DNA of 64,000 bases from Pseudarthrobacter sp. SSS035 (lineage in GTDB: Bacteria; Actinomycetota; Actinomycetes; Actinomycetales; Micrococcaceae), in NCBI RefSeq assembly GCF_023273875.1, contig NZ_CP096882.1:4154001-4218000 (forward strand), read 5' to 3'. Below the pieces are notes generated by a model, which saw nothing but the letters and a program-made list of their open reading frames with translations, was not told the DNA's origin and did no database searches. Positions 38,684-47,200 of this stretch are shown here, piece by piece (within the stretch, counting starts at the first letter, position 1; each line of letters starts with the position of its first letter). The position numbers were made by a program, and so were the translations under genes.

Positions 38684-39223
38684 CTATTTCCAGCCGTGTC
38701 GGCGCCGTATGCCTGCAGCCACCAGATCGAAGCGTTTCCGGTCCAGAACTGCACCTTCTCGCCGGATGGCGTCCGGGCTGATCTGCAGGATCCGTCTAAG
38801 GTTCGCCTCGCTGGGCCGCTGCTGGCGGTCCCAACTGCCAGTTCCGATGTCCACGTACTCTCCGGATCCGTTGCCGGCATGGCCATGGTCCCTGCTGGTG
38901 AGCATTACCCCCAGCAGGTGCTGTCCGCTCTTGCCCACCAGCAGAACCGGACGGTCTTTGCCCCGGGTGTGGTCCTCCTCATACGGCACCCAGGTCCACA
39001 CAATCTCGCCGGGGTCGGGACTGCCGTCGGGCTGCGGGGCGTACCGGATCGACGCCGCGCCGGCAAAGTCGCCAGGATAGACGCCGTGCGGGCCCGGCGC
39101 CGCCTGGCGCGCCGGTGCAGGCGTGTGCGGTCCGGCAGATCGGGTTACCCCGGTACGGAACTTCTGCAGGACCCTAACGGAGTTCCGGACAGCGTTGGCC
39201 AAGGAGCGGAGGTTGATAGGCAT
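38684..39223 (-). CDS. PemK/MazF-like toxin-fold protein without antitoxin
   Basis: A 179-residue protein whose central part (about 68-150) matches the PemK/MazF toxin fold: PDPGEIVWTWVPYEEDHTRGKDRPVLLVG, then GVMLTSRDHG. MazF-type proteins are ribosome-independent mRNA interferases. The N-terminal 65 residues are Arg/Ala/Pro-rich and not part of that fold. No small antitoxin gene is found on either side, and the gene occupies a conserved rpsT-lepA interval, so a housekeeping role is as likely as a toxin. The ATG has no good ribosome site. Confidence 0.8.
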   Translation of the reverse strand: MPINLRSLANAVRNSVRVLQKFRTGVTRSAGPHTPAPARQAAPGPHGVYPGDFAGAASIRYAPQPDGSPDPGEIVWTWVPYEEDHTRGKDRPVLLVGKSGQHLLGVMLTSRDHGHAGNGSGEYVDIGTGSWDRQQRPSEANLRRILQISPDAIRREGAVLDRKRFDLVAAGIRRRHGWK

Positions 39224-39384
39224 GGGCCAAGACTATCGCCGGGCCACCGTGCCGGGTTTGACCTGAATGCAATACGATGCGCCCGGACGTGGGAGACTGG
39301 AGGTTCCAAATGTGCGGTCCAGCCGCAGGGTGCCTTCGGTGCGTCCTGGCGGGGTCGCACGAATGTCAACAGTAAGGACCCTGC

Positions 39385-41238
39385 GTGTCTCCCATGGCCC
39401 GCACCGCCCCGGTGCCCGCCGCGACTGATCCGGCCATCATTCGGAACTTCTGCATCATCGCGCACATTGACCACGGTAAATCCACCCTGGCTGACCGCAT
39501 GCTGCAGTTCACCGGGGTGGTTAAGTCCCGCGATATGAAGGCCCAGTACCTGGATCGCATGGACATTGAGCGCGAACGCGGTATCACCATTAAGTCCCAG
39601 GCGGTCCGCATGCCCTGGGAACTCGACGGGACCAGCTACGCGCTGAACATGATCGACACCCCCGGCCACGTGGACTTCACCTACGAAGTTTCCCGTTCGC
39701 TGGCCGCCTGCGAAGGCGCAGTACTGCTCGTTGACGCGGCGCAGGGCATTGAGGCCCAGACCCTCGCGAACCTGTACCTGGCGATGGAAAACAACCTCAC
39801 CATCATCCCGGTACTGAACAAGATCGACCTGCCGGCAGCCCAGCCTGAGAAGTACGCGGCCGAACTGGCCAGCCTGATCGGCGGCGACCCCGACGACGTG
39901 CTCCGCGTCTCCGGCAAGACCGGCATGGGCGTCGAGGTCCTGCTGGACAAGATCGTCCGCGATCTGCCGGCCCCCGTGGGGGACCCGAACGCCCCCGCGC
40001 GCGCCATGATCTTTGACTCGGTCTACGACACGTACCGCGGTGTGGTTACGTACGTCCGTGTGGTTGACGGCATGCTCCACCCTCGTGAACGCATCCAGAT
40101 GATGTCCACCCGGGCCACCCACGAACTCCTCGAGATCGGCGTGAGCTCCCCGGAGCCCACCCCCTCCAAGGGTCTCGGGGTTGGCGAAGTGGGCTACCTC
40201 ATCACCGGTGTGAAGGACGTCCGCCTGTCCAAGGTCGGCGACACCGTCACCAACCTTGCCAAGCCTGCCACGGCCTCCCTTCCCGGCTATGCCGATGCCA
40301 AGCCGATGGTCTTCTCCGGCCTGTACCCGCTGGACGGCACGGACTACCCGGTGCTCCGCGATGCGCTGGAAAAGCTGATGCTCAACGACGCCGCACTGGT
40401 GTACGAGCCCGAAACGTCGGCCGCGCTCGGCTTCGGCTTCCGCGTCGGCTTCCTCGGCCTGCTCCACCTGGAAATCACCAGGGAGCGGCTCGAACGCGAA
40501 TACAATCTCGACCTGATCTCCACCGCCCCTAACGTGGAGTACGAGGTGACGCTGGAGGACAAGAAGGTGGTCCATGTGACCAACCCCAGCGAATACCCTT
40601 CCGGCAAGATCGCAGAGGTCCGCGAGCCCATGGTGGCTGCCACCATCCTGGCGCCGAATGAGTTCGTGGGCGCCATCATGGAGCTTTGCCAGAGCCGCCG
40701 CGGCGTTATTGGCGGCATGGACTACCTGTCCGAGGACAGGGTCGAAATCCGCTACCGGCTGCCACTCGCTGAGATCGTGTTCGATTTCTTTGACATCCTC
40801 AAATCCAAGACCCGGGGCTACGGTTCGCTGGACTGGAAGGCCGACGGCGAGCAGGTGGCCGACCTGGTCAAGGTGGACATCATGCTCCAGGGCGAACAGG
40901 TGGATGCCTTCTCCGCCATCACGCACCGCGAGAAGGCCTATGCCTACGGTGTAATGATGACCGGCAAACTGCGCGAGCTCATTCCCCGCCAGCAGTTCGA
41001 AGTGCCCATCCAGGCTGCCATCGGCTCCAGGATCATCGCCCGGGAAAGCATCCGCGCCATCCGCAAGGACGTTCTGGCCAAGTGCTACGGCGGCGACATT
41101 TCCCGTAAGCGCAAGCTGCTGGAGAAGCAGAAGGAAGGCAAAAAGCGCATGAAGATGGTGGGCCGCGTTGAGGTCCCCCAGGAAGCCTTCATCGCTGCGC
41201 TGACCACCGACGAGTCCAAGGACAAGGCCAAGAAGTAG
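39385..41238 (+). CDS. lepA: Translation elongation factor 4 (back-translocating GTPase)
   Basis: A ribosomal GTPase that acts on stalled or mis-translocated ribosomes and in 30S biogenesis. At 617 residues it is full length: G1 AHIDHGKSTLADRM near residue 27, the ERGITIKSQ switch I, DTPGHVDF as G3, NKIDLP as G4, then EF-G-like domains and the LepA-specific C-terminal domain (CYGGDISRKRKLLEKQKEGKKRMK). The GTG start has AAGGA upstream; an ATG three codons in is possible. hemW follows after 36 bases. Confidence 0.97.
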   Translation: MSPMARTAPVPAATDPAIIRNFCIIAHIDHGKSTLADRMLQFTGVVKSRDMKAQYLDRMDIERERGITIKSQAVRMPWELDGTSYALNMIDTPGHVDFTYEVSRSLAACEGAVLLVDAAQGIEAQTLANLYLAMENNLTIIPVLNKIDLPAAQPEKYAAELASLIGGDPDDVLRVSGKTGMGVEVLLDKIVRDLPAPVGDPNAPARAMIFDSVYDTYRGVVTYVRVVDGMLHPRERIQMMSTRATHELLEIGVSSPEPTPSKGLGVGEVGYLITGVKDVRLSKVGDTVTNLAKPATASLPGYADAKPMVFSGLYPLDGTDYPVLRDALEKLMLNDAALVYEPETSAALGFGFRVGFLGLLHLEITRERLEREYNLDLISTAPNVEYEVTLEDKKVVHVTNPSEYPSGKIAEVREPMVAATILAPNEFVGAIMELCQSRRGVIGGMDYLSEDRVEIRYRLPLAEIVFDFFDILKSKTRGYGSLDWKADGEQVADLVKVDIMLQGEQVDAFSAITHREKAYAYGVMMTGKLRELIPRQQFEVPIQAAIGSRIIARESIRAIRKDVLAKCYGGDISRKRKLLEKQKEGKKRMKMVGRVEVPQEAFIAALTTDESKDKAKK

Positions 41239-41274
41239 TGATGACAGTGGCCGGCAACACCGGAGGCCCCTGCA

Positions 41275-42504
41275 ATGCCTAGCATTCTTCCGCTCGGCGA
41301 CCCCGCGCCGTCGGACGGTCTGCTGCCCGCCCAGGCAGTGGCCGGTTCGGCGGACCGGGCCTTCGGGCTGTACGTGCACATCCCGTTCTGCGCTGTTCGT
41401 TGCGGATACTGCGACTTCAACACCTACACGGCCACCGAGCTGGGCGGCGGAGCGTCACAGGACGCCTACGCCTCCACGGCCGTGTCCGAAGTCGACTTTG
41501 CCGCCGCTGTCCTGCGGAACTCGGGTCTCTCGGACCGGCCGCTGAGCACAGTCTTCTTCGGCGGCGGCACTCCCACGCTGCTCCCTGCGGAAGACCTCGC
41601 GCGGATCCTGACGGCCGCCGTCGGGCACTGGGGCCTGGAACCCGGCGCCGAAGTGACCACCGAAGCAAACCCGGACTCGGTCACCCCGGCATCCCTTCAG
41701 GTCCTGGCCGATGCCGGCTTCACCCGGGTTTCCTTTGGCATGCAGTCTGCCGTTCCCCATGTCCTGAAGGTCCTGGACCGCACGCACACGCCCAGCCGCG
41801 TGCCGCAGGTGGTGCAGTGGGCGCGCGATGCCGGACTGGCCGTGAGCCTGGACCTGATCTACGGGACACCGGGGGAGTCCCTGGAGGACTGGCGGTTCTC
41901 CCTGGAGACGGCCCTCTCCTACCAGCCTGACCACATCAGTGCCTACGCGTTGATCGTGGAAGACGGCACCAAGCTGGCCGCCCAGATCCGCCGTGGTGAA
42001 GTCCCGGGAATCGACGACGACGACCACGCCGATAAATACGAACTCGCCGACCAGCTGATCGGCGCTGCCGGCCTCAGCTGGTATGAGGTCAGCAACTGGT
42101 CCAGGACGCCGGAGCAGGCATGCCGGCACAACCTCGCGTACTGGCGCGGGGACGACTGGTGGGGCATCGGGCCTGGTGCACATTCACACGTTGGCGGGGT
42201 GCGGTGGTGGAACGTCAAGCACCCCACGGCCTACGCCGGACGGCTCGCTCAGGGCCTGTCACCGGCCGCCGGGCGGGAAACCCTCGACGCCGAAACCCGC
42301 GACGTGGAGCGCGTGATGCTTGAGGCCCGGCTCGTGTCGGGGCTGGCCACGTCAACGCTGGGCGACCACGGCCGTCACGCCGTGGCCGGGCTCATTGCCG
42401 ACGGCTTGGTGGAGCCGCCGGCTGCCTTCAACGGCACGCTGGTACTGACCCTGAAGGGCCGCCTGCTGGCCGACGCCGTGGTCCGCAGGATCCTGCCGGA
42501 CTGA
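41275..42504 (+). CDS. hemW: Radical SAM protein HemW, coproporphyrinogen oxidase-like
   Basis: A radical SAM protein now regarded as a heme chaperone and long misnamed oxygen-independent coproporphyrinogen oxidase. The cluster-binding triad is CAVRCGYC (C-x3-C-x2-C) near residue 40, preceded by GLYVHIPF and followed by FFGGGTPTLLP. The C-terminal HemW domain includes WRGDDWWGIGPGAHSHVGG. The cysteine just after the triad that marks true HemN is not present (CDFN follows). It has 409 residues, and the lepA-hemW-hrcA-dnaJ neighbourhood is typical of the phylum. Confidence 0.94.
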   Translation: MPSILPLGDPAPSDGLLPAQAVAGSADRAFGLYVHIPFCAVRCGYCDFNTYTATELGGGASQDAYASTAVSEVDFAAAVLRNSGLSDRPLSTVFFGGGTPTLLPAEDLARILTAAVGHWGLEPGAEVTTEANPDSVTPASLQVLADAGFTRVSFGMQSAVPHVLKVLDRTHTPSRVPQVVQWARDAGLAVSLDLIYGTPGESLEDWRFSLETALSYQPDHISAYALIVEDGTKLAAQIRRGEVPGIDDDDHADKYELADQLIGAAGLSWYEVSNWSRTPEQACRHNLAYWRGDDWWGIGPGAHSHVGGVRWWNVKHPTAYAGRLAQGLSPAAGRETLDAETRDVERVMLEARLVSGLATSTLGDHGRHAVAGLIADGLVEPPAAFNGTLVLTLKGRLLADAVVRRILPD

Positions 42505-42631
42505 ACCGCGGGTGCTGGGCCCACGCCCGCCGGGTTCCCTGGCCGTGGAGCCGCTCCGGCGAGGGCCCCGGCACGAGCTTGCGAGTGCAGGGAGCCGGTG
42601 TGGACTTGCGAGGTTAGGGCGCGGGTGGGGA

Positions 42632-43051
42632 CTACTTGATCCAGCGCAGGTTGTACTGGTAACGGTGGGGCTGGCCCTTGTTGCAATGGATGCCTGCGGC
42701 CACGGAGAAGCACGTCAGGGCAATCCAGATCAGGGTGGCGATGACGGCGAAGACATTTCCCACCACCGGAATGAACACCAGGAGATTGGCCACCAGCGCC
42801 GCAATGGTGGGCGGCAGGCTGAAGTTCAGCGCTTCCTTCGATTCCTGGGCGGTAAACGGCCCGCGCTCACGGAAAATCAGGTAGATCAGCAGTGACGGAA
42901 CACAGCCGAGGATCCCGCCGAAGTGTGCCAGTGTGGCCCACTGGCGGTCTTCGCTGGCCGTCAGGGGCAGCGCATTCGCCGGCACGCCCTGGTACTCGGA
43001 ACGGCCCTGGCCGCCGTGGTCGTCCCGGTGCTCGCGTGCGTTTTGTGCCAC
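42632..43051 (-). CDS. DUF4870 small membrane protein
   Basis: A 139-residue membrane protein with a charged N-terminal tail of about 30 residues, then the DUF4870 pattern: WATLAHFGGILGCVPSLLIYLIF, GPFTAQESKEALNFSL, and two more hydrophobic segments (IAALVANLLVFIPVVGNVF, ATLIWIALTCFSVAAG). The function of the family is unknown. I chose the GTG at 43051, which has an AAGGAAG site six bases upstream; the longer open frame to 43411 overlaps the upstream gene and lacks homology. The 127 bases between its stop and hemW hold nothing I could identify. Confidence 0.85.
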   Translation of the reverse strand: MAQNAREHRDDHGGQGRSEYQGVPANALPLTASEDRQWATLAHFGGILGCVPSLLIYLIFRERGPFTAQESKEALNFSLPPTIAALVANLLVFIPVVGNVFAVIATLIWIALTCFSVAAGIHCNKGQPHRYQYNLRWIK

Positions 43052-43179
43052 GGTTTTCTTCCTTCGAAAGTGCAATGGTGCTGGGTTGGAGAATGCCGGA
43101 CTGAAGCAACTGCAGCCTCCGCAGTACCAAGAATACTGGTTCAGCCACCAAATGCTGCCGCCAGGAGCCGGATCCGGTG

Positions 43180-44028
43180 TCAGGGCACCGTCAGGAAGTC
43201 GATGACTTCCTCCACTCTCCCGAGCAGTGATGCTTCCAGGTCCGCGTAGCTGCGGACAGCGCCCAGCAGCTTTTGCCAGCCAAGCCCGATGTCTTCCTTG
43301 GTGGAGTGCGGCCAGCCGAACGCCGCCAGGATTCCGGTCTTCCAGTCCTGCCCGCGGGGCACTACCGGCCACTGTTCGATGCCCAGCACAGCGGGCCGGA
43401 TGGCCTGCCACACGTCAACGTAAGGGTGCCCGACGATCAGGACATTCCCGGCCGCGCCGGGGGAGGCCATCACGGCAGCCGCGATGCGCGACTCCTTCGA
43501 GTCCGGCACCAGGTGGTCCACCAGGACTCCCAGCCGGCGGCCCGGACCGGGACCGAAAGCGGCCACCGCCCCCGCCAGGTCATCAATGCCATGCAAAGGC
43601 TCGACGACGATGCCTTCCACGCGGAGATCGTCACCCCAGACTTTTTCCACGAGTTCGGCGTCGTGTTTACCCTCCACCCAGATTCTGCTCGCCTTGGCCA
43701 CCTGGGCACGCTGGCCAACCACGCGGACTGAGCCGGACGCGGTACGGCCGGCGACGATGGGGGCGGCCTGCCTGGGCGCCGGCGGAACGAGCCGGATGGG
43801 CTGCCCCTCCAGGAGGAACCCGAAGCCCAGCCGGAAGGACCGGGACTTGCCGCGCCGGTCTTCAAGGGCCACCACATGCATGCCACCGGACTTCTCCACC
43901 CGGGTCACCGCCCCCACCCAGCCTGACTGGGCGTCTTCGAGCACCATGCCACGTTCCACGGGGACCTCAGGGAGTTCGCTTCGCACGGGCGCGGTGATCT
44001 CCTGCGGACCCCAGTTCTGGTACTGCAT
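43180..44028 (-). CDS. DUF3097 protein, actinobacterial conserved
   Basis: A 282-residue protein of an actinobacteria-specific family with no established function. The N-terminal third is a small beta domain (GMVLEDAQSGWVGAVTRVEKSGG, RSFRLGFGFLLEGQPIRL). The rest contains a Toprim-like segment: IWVEGKHDAELVEKVWGDDLR and LGVLVDHLVPDSKES, with the acidic residues expected for metal binding. A nucleic-acid role is therefore plausible but unproven. I chose the ATG at 44028; a longer start at 44109 would run into the CIRCE region. It diverges from hrcA and shares its control region. Confidence 0.85.
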   Translation of the reverse strand: MQYQNWGPQEITAPVRSELPEVPVERGMVLEDAQSGWVGAVTRVEKSGGMHVVALEDRRGKSRSFRLGFGFLLEGQPIRLVPPAPRQAAPIVAGRTASGSVRVVGQRAQVAKASRIWVEGKHDAELVEKVWGDDLRVEGIVVEPLHGIDDLAGAVAAFGPGPGRRLGVLVDHLVPDSKESRIAAAVMASPGAAGNVLIVGHPYVDVWQAIRPAVLGIEQWPVVPRGQDWKTGILAAFGWPHSTKEDIGLGWQKLLGAVRSYADLEASLLGRVEEVIDFLTVP

Positions 44029-44118
44029 GGATTGATTCCGCCTTGCCGCTAGATCCTGGCCCGGAATTTCGCCCGGAGCGGTACCAATGCTAACAACGGG
44101 GTGACTCATATTAGACTG

Positions 44119-44145
44119 TTAGCACTTAGGCATGTCGAGTGCTAA
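44119..44145. promoter_or_regulatory. CIRCE element, HrcA operator
   Basis: TTAGCACTT, nine spacer bases, then GAGTGCTAA: the CIRCE inverted repeat (consensus TTAGCACTC-N9-GAGTGCTAA) with a single mismatch. It lies 30 bases before hrcA, so HrcA should repress its own gene and dnaJ, with release on heat shock. It is 90 bases from the divergent DUF3097 start and may affect that gene too. Confidence 0.9.
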
Positions 44146-44175
44146 CCCTGTAGTGACCACGGATGGAGGTGGAGT

Positions 44176-45189
44176 ATGAGCGAGCCGCGCAAACTCGAAG
44201 TACTGCGCGCCATCGTGGAGGACTATGTGCACTCCCGCGAGCCAGTAGGTTCAAAAGCGCTCGTGGAACGCCACCACCTCGGCGTGTCCAGTGCCACCAT
44301 CCGCAACGACATGGCGGCCCTGGAAGACGACGGCCTGATCACGGCCCCGCACACCAGCGCCGGACGGATCCCCACAGACAAAGGCTATCGGCTGTTTGTG
44401 GACCAGATTTCAGCGGTAAAGCCGCTTTCCCATGCGGAACGGCGTGCAATCCAATCGCTGCTGGAGGGCGCAGACGATCTGGACGATGTCCTGGACAGGA
44501 CCGTCAGGATGCTGTCGCAGCTGACCAACCAGGTCGCCGTGGTGCAGTATCCGCATCTGAGCCGCGCCACCATCCGCCACATCGAATTCGTCCTGCTCGC
44601 GCCCCGGCAGGTCCTGGTGGTCCTCATCGCCACCACCGGCAAGGTCGAACAGCGCGTGATCGACGTCGGCCAGGACCTCGGCGACGACGCCATCGCCGCG
44701 TTGCGGACACACTTCCTCGGATCACTCGCGGGCATCTCGCTGAGCCGGCTGACCCCCTCGCTGCCGGGAGTCGTTTCGTCCGTCAGCCCGGGCCAGCGCG
44801 CGGCGGCCCAGGCCTTGGCCCACGGGCTGGAAACGCTCGCCCACAGCAGCCGCGAGGAACGCATGGTCATGGCCGGAACGGCGAACCTCGCCCGCTCCAA
44901 TGTGGATTTTCCGCTCAGTATCGGACCGGTCCTGGAAGCGCTTGAGGAGCAGGTTGTCCTGCTGCGCCTCCTGAGCGACATGGCGCAGGATCCGAGGGGC
45001 GTGGCAGTCAGCATCGGGCGTGAAAACCCGTACGACGGACTCGCGGAAGCCTCCGTGGTGGCCACGGGCTACGGACCAGACAGCACTGCCAAGATCGGTG
45101 TGCTCGGACCCACCCGGATGGACTATCCCACCACCATGGCCGCCGTCAGGGCAGTAGCCCGTTACCTTTCAAGAATTCTGGGTCCGTAA
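44176..45189 (+). CDS. hrcA: Heat-inducible transcription repressor HrcA
   Basis: Represses heat-shock genes by binding CIRCE; needs GroEL for activity. It has 337 residues with the N-terminal winged helix (RKLEVLRAIVEDYVHSREPVGSKAL, then SSATIRNDMAALEDDGLI) and the GAF-like dimerization region. The APHTSAGRIPTDKGYR motif linking the two is diagnostic. The ATG has a strong GGAGG site and a CIRCE operator sits just upstream. dnaJ follows after 77 bases, the usual actinobacterial hrcA-dnaJ2 pair. Confidence 0.97.
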   Translation: MSEPRKLEVLRAIVEDYVHSREPVGSKALVERHHLGVSSATIRNDMAALEDDGLITAPHTSAGRIPTDKGYRLFVDQISAVKPLSHAERRAIQSLLEGADDLDDVLDRTVRMLSQLTNQVAVVQYPHLSRATIRHIEFVLLAPRQVLVVLIATTGKVEQRVIDVGQDLGDDAIAALRTHFLGSLAGISLSRLTPSLPGVVSSVSPGQRAAAQALAHGLETLAHSSREERMVMAGTANLARSNVDFPLSIGPVLEALEEQVVLLRLLSDMAQDPRGVAVSIGRENPYDGLAEASVVATGYGPDSTAKIGVLGPTRMDYPTTMAAVRAVARYLSRILGP

Positions 45190-45266
45190 CAGCACCTCGG
45201 TCCAGGCACGAAGAGCAGTGCCGGCAGCCCGGCTGCCGGCAGTACAACAAGGAAGAGATACGAACT

Positions 45267-46394
45267 TTGAGCAGCCACTACGACGTCCTCGGAGTCTCGC
45301 CGGAAGCCACCGGGGAAGAGATCAAGAAGGCCTACCGCAAGCTGGCCCGCACTCTTCACCCGGACGTGAACCCCGGGGACGATGCATCGGACCGCTTCAA
45401 GGCCGTGACCCATGCCTACGAGGTACTTTCGGACCCGCAGAAGCGCCGGATCTATGACACCACCGGCAACGAGAACGGCACCGACAACGGGTTCGGCGGC
45501 GGCGGATACTCCGGCCAGGGCTTCGCGTTCCAGGACATTTTCGACACGTTCTTCGGGGCAGGCGGCACCTCCGGCCCCGCTTCCCGGGTCCGCCGCGGCC
45601 AGGACGCGCTGATCAGTGTACGGATCGAACTCCGCGATGCCGTGTTCGGCGTCAACCGGAAACTCGAAGTGGACACAGCCGTCACCTGCCCCACCTGCAA
45701 CGGGTCATGCTGCCGCGAAGGCAGCCACCCTGTGCGCTGCGATATCTGCGGCGGCAGCGGCCAGGTCCAGCGCGCGGTTCGCTCCATCCTGGGCCAGGTC
45801 ATGACGGCGGCCCCGTGTGGCAGTTGCGAAGGCTTCGGGACGGTCATCAAGGACCCCTGCAACGAATGCAGCGGCCAAGGCCGCATCCGCAGCCGGCGGT
45901 CGCTCACCATCAAGGTGCCGGCCGGTGTTGCCACGGGCACCCGGATCCAGCTCTCCGGGCAGGGCGAAGCAGGCCCGGCCGGCGGACCGTCCGGGGACCT
46001 GTACGTGGAACTCCGGGTCAACAACGACGCCACCTACGCACGCGACGGTGACGACCTGCACGCAACGCTGCACATCCCGATGACTGCCGCCGCCCTGGGC
46101 ACCGAGCTGTCACTGGAAACCTTTGACGGGCTGCAGGAAATCGACGTCAAGGCAGGGACGCAGTCAGGGGAGATCATCACGCTCCGTGGACTCGGCGTGA
46201 CGCACCTGCGCGGTTACGGCCGCGGGGACCTGATGGTCCATCTGCAGGTGGACACGCCGGCCAAGCTGGATGCCGCGCAGGAGGATCTCCTGCGGCAGCT
46301 GGCGAAGCTGCGGGGCGAGCAGTTCACGGAAGGCAAACTGGCTGCCAGCGGTGGCGTCTTTGCCAAGCTGCGGGACCGGTTCGGTAACCTGTAG
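45267..46394 (+). CDS. dnaJ: Chaperone DnaJ (second actinobacterial type)
   Basis: Co-chaperone that delivers clients to DnaK and stimulates its ATPase. The J domain (about 1-65) has the HPD tripeptide in RTLHPDVNPGDD. A short Gly-rich region follows (NGFGGGGYSGQG), then four zinc-binding repeats: CPTCNGSC, CDICGGSG, CGSCEGFG, CNECSGQG. The first repeat is irregular (CPTCNGSCCREG in place of CxxCxGxG). C-terminal client-binding domains complete the 375 residues. TTG start with a distant AAGGAAGAG. Its place behind hrcA implies CIRCE control. Confidence 0.96.
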   Translation: MSSHYDVLGVSPEATGEEIKKAYRKLARTLHPDVNPGDDASDRFKAVTHAYEVLSDPQKRRIYDTTGNENGTDNGFGGGGYSGQGFAFQDIFDTFFGAGGTSGPASRVRRGQDALISVRIELRDAVFGVNRKLEVDTAVTCPTCNGSCCREGSHPVRCDICGGSGQVQRAVRSILGQVMTAAPCGSCEGFGTVIKDPCNECSGQGRIRSRRSLTIKVPAGVATGTRIQLSGQGEAGPAGGPSGDLYVELRVNNDATYARDGDDLHATLHIPMTAAALGTELSLETFDGLQEIDVKAGTQSGEIITLRGLGVTHLRGYGRGDLMVHLQVDTPAKLDAAQEDLLRQLAKLRGEQFTEGKLAASGGVFAKLRDRFGNL

Positions 46395-46396
46395 CG

Positions 46397-47179
46397 GTGA
46401 GCAATCCCGTTTTCTTCAGCGGTGCCGGGTCGCTGGACGATCTGGTGCCCGGTGCCCGTTTCGTCCTTCAAGGGCCGGAGGCACGCCACGCCGTGACTGT
46501 AAAACGGCTATCTCCCGGAGAGGCAGTGGACATCGCCGACGGCGCCGGAAGGCGGCTGACGGGAACTGTTGTCTCGGCGTCGCCCGCGGAGCTCACCGTG
46601 GAATGCTCCGCCCTCGTTGTGGAGGGCCGGCCCGACATCCGGCTCGTGCTGGTGCAGGCCCTGGCCAAGGGGGACCGCGATGAACTGGCCGTGGAAACGG
46701 CAACCGAACTCGGGATTGATGCCGTAGTTCCCTGGCAGTCCGAGCGATCAATTGTCCGCTGGAAGGGTGAGCGCGCGGCCAAGGCCCACGCAAAATGGCA
46801 GTCCGTGGTCACTGCCGCCGCCAAGCAGGCACGCCGCGCCTGGATCCCCGAGGTGCGCGCCGCCGTCGAAACGCCAGGCCTTGCGGCGGCCGTGGCGGCA
46901 GCGGATCTGGCCGTAATCCTGCACGAAGACGCGGTCCGGCCGCTCCGGTCTGTCCTGGAATCATGGCAGGGCACCCAAGCTGACGCCAGACCCCTGGAAA
47001 TTCTGCTCATCGTTGGTCCGGAGGGCGGAATCAGTCCCCGCGAAGTCACCCGGCTTTGCGACGCCGGCGCCGTGACGGCGCTCTTGGGACACCACGTCCT
47101 GAGGTCATCCACAGCCGGACCGGCAGCGGTTGTTCTGGCGAGTGATGTACTGGGACGCTGGACAGCACCGGTATCCTGA
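46397..47179 (+). CDS. rsmE: 16S rRNA (uracil-1498-N3)-methyltransferase
   Basis: A SPOUT-class methyltransferase that modifies U1498 of 16S rRNA using S-adenosylmethionine. It has 260 residues, with an N-terminal PUA-like domain (RFVLQGPEARHAVTVKRLSPGE) and a C-terminal knot domain carrying LIVGPEGGISPREV and LLGHHVLRSSTAGPAAV, the SAM-binding trefoil loops. The GTG start lies two bases after the dnaJ stop, so it is coupled to the heat-shock unit. The order hrcA-dnaJ-rsmE is widely conserved. Confidence 0.96.
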   Translation: MSNPVFFSGAGSLDDLVPGARFVLQGPEARHAVTVKRLSPGEAVDIADGAGRRLTGTVVSASPAELTVECSALVVEGRPDIRLVLVQALAKGDRDELAVETATELGIDAVVPWQSERSIVRWKGERAAKAHAKWQSVVTAAAKQARRAWIPEVRAAVETPGLAAAVAAADLAVILHEDAVRPLRSVLESWQGTQADARPLEILLIVGPEGGISPREVTRLCDAGAVTALLGHHVLRSSTAGPAAVVLASDVLGRWTAPVS

Positions 47180-47200
47180 GGCCGACTGCTACGCGGGCTG

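Noticed and set aside
38684..39223. Complete toxin-antitoxin pair at the PemK-like gene
   Set aside because: No antitoxin-sized gene with a DNA-binding motif lies on either side.
42505..42631. Gap after hemW searched for tRNA or small RNA
   Set aside because: No tRNA arms, strong hairpin or T-run was recognised.
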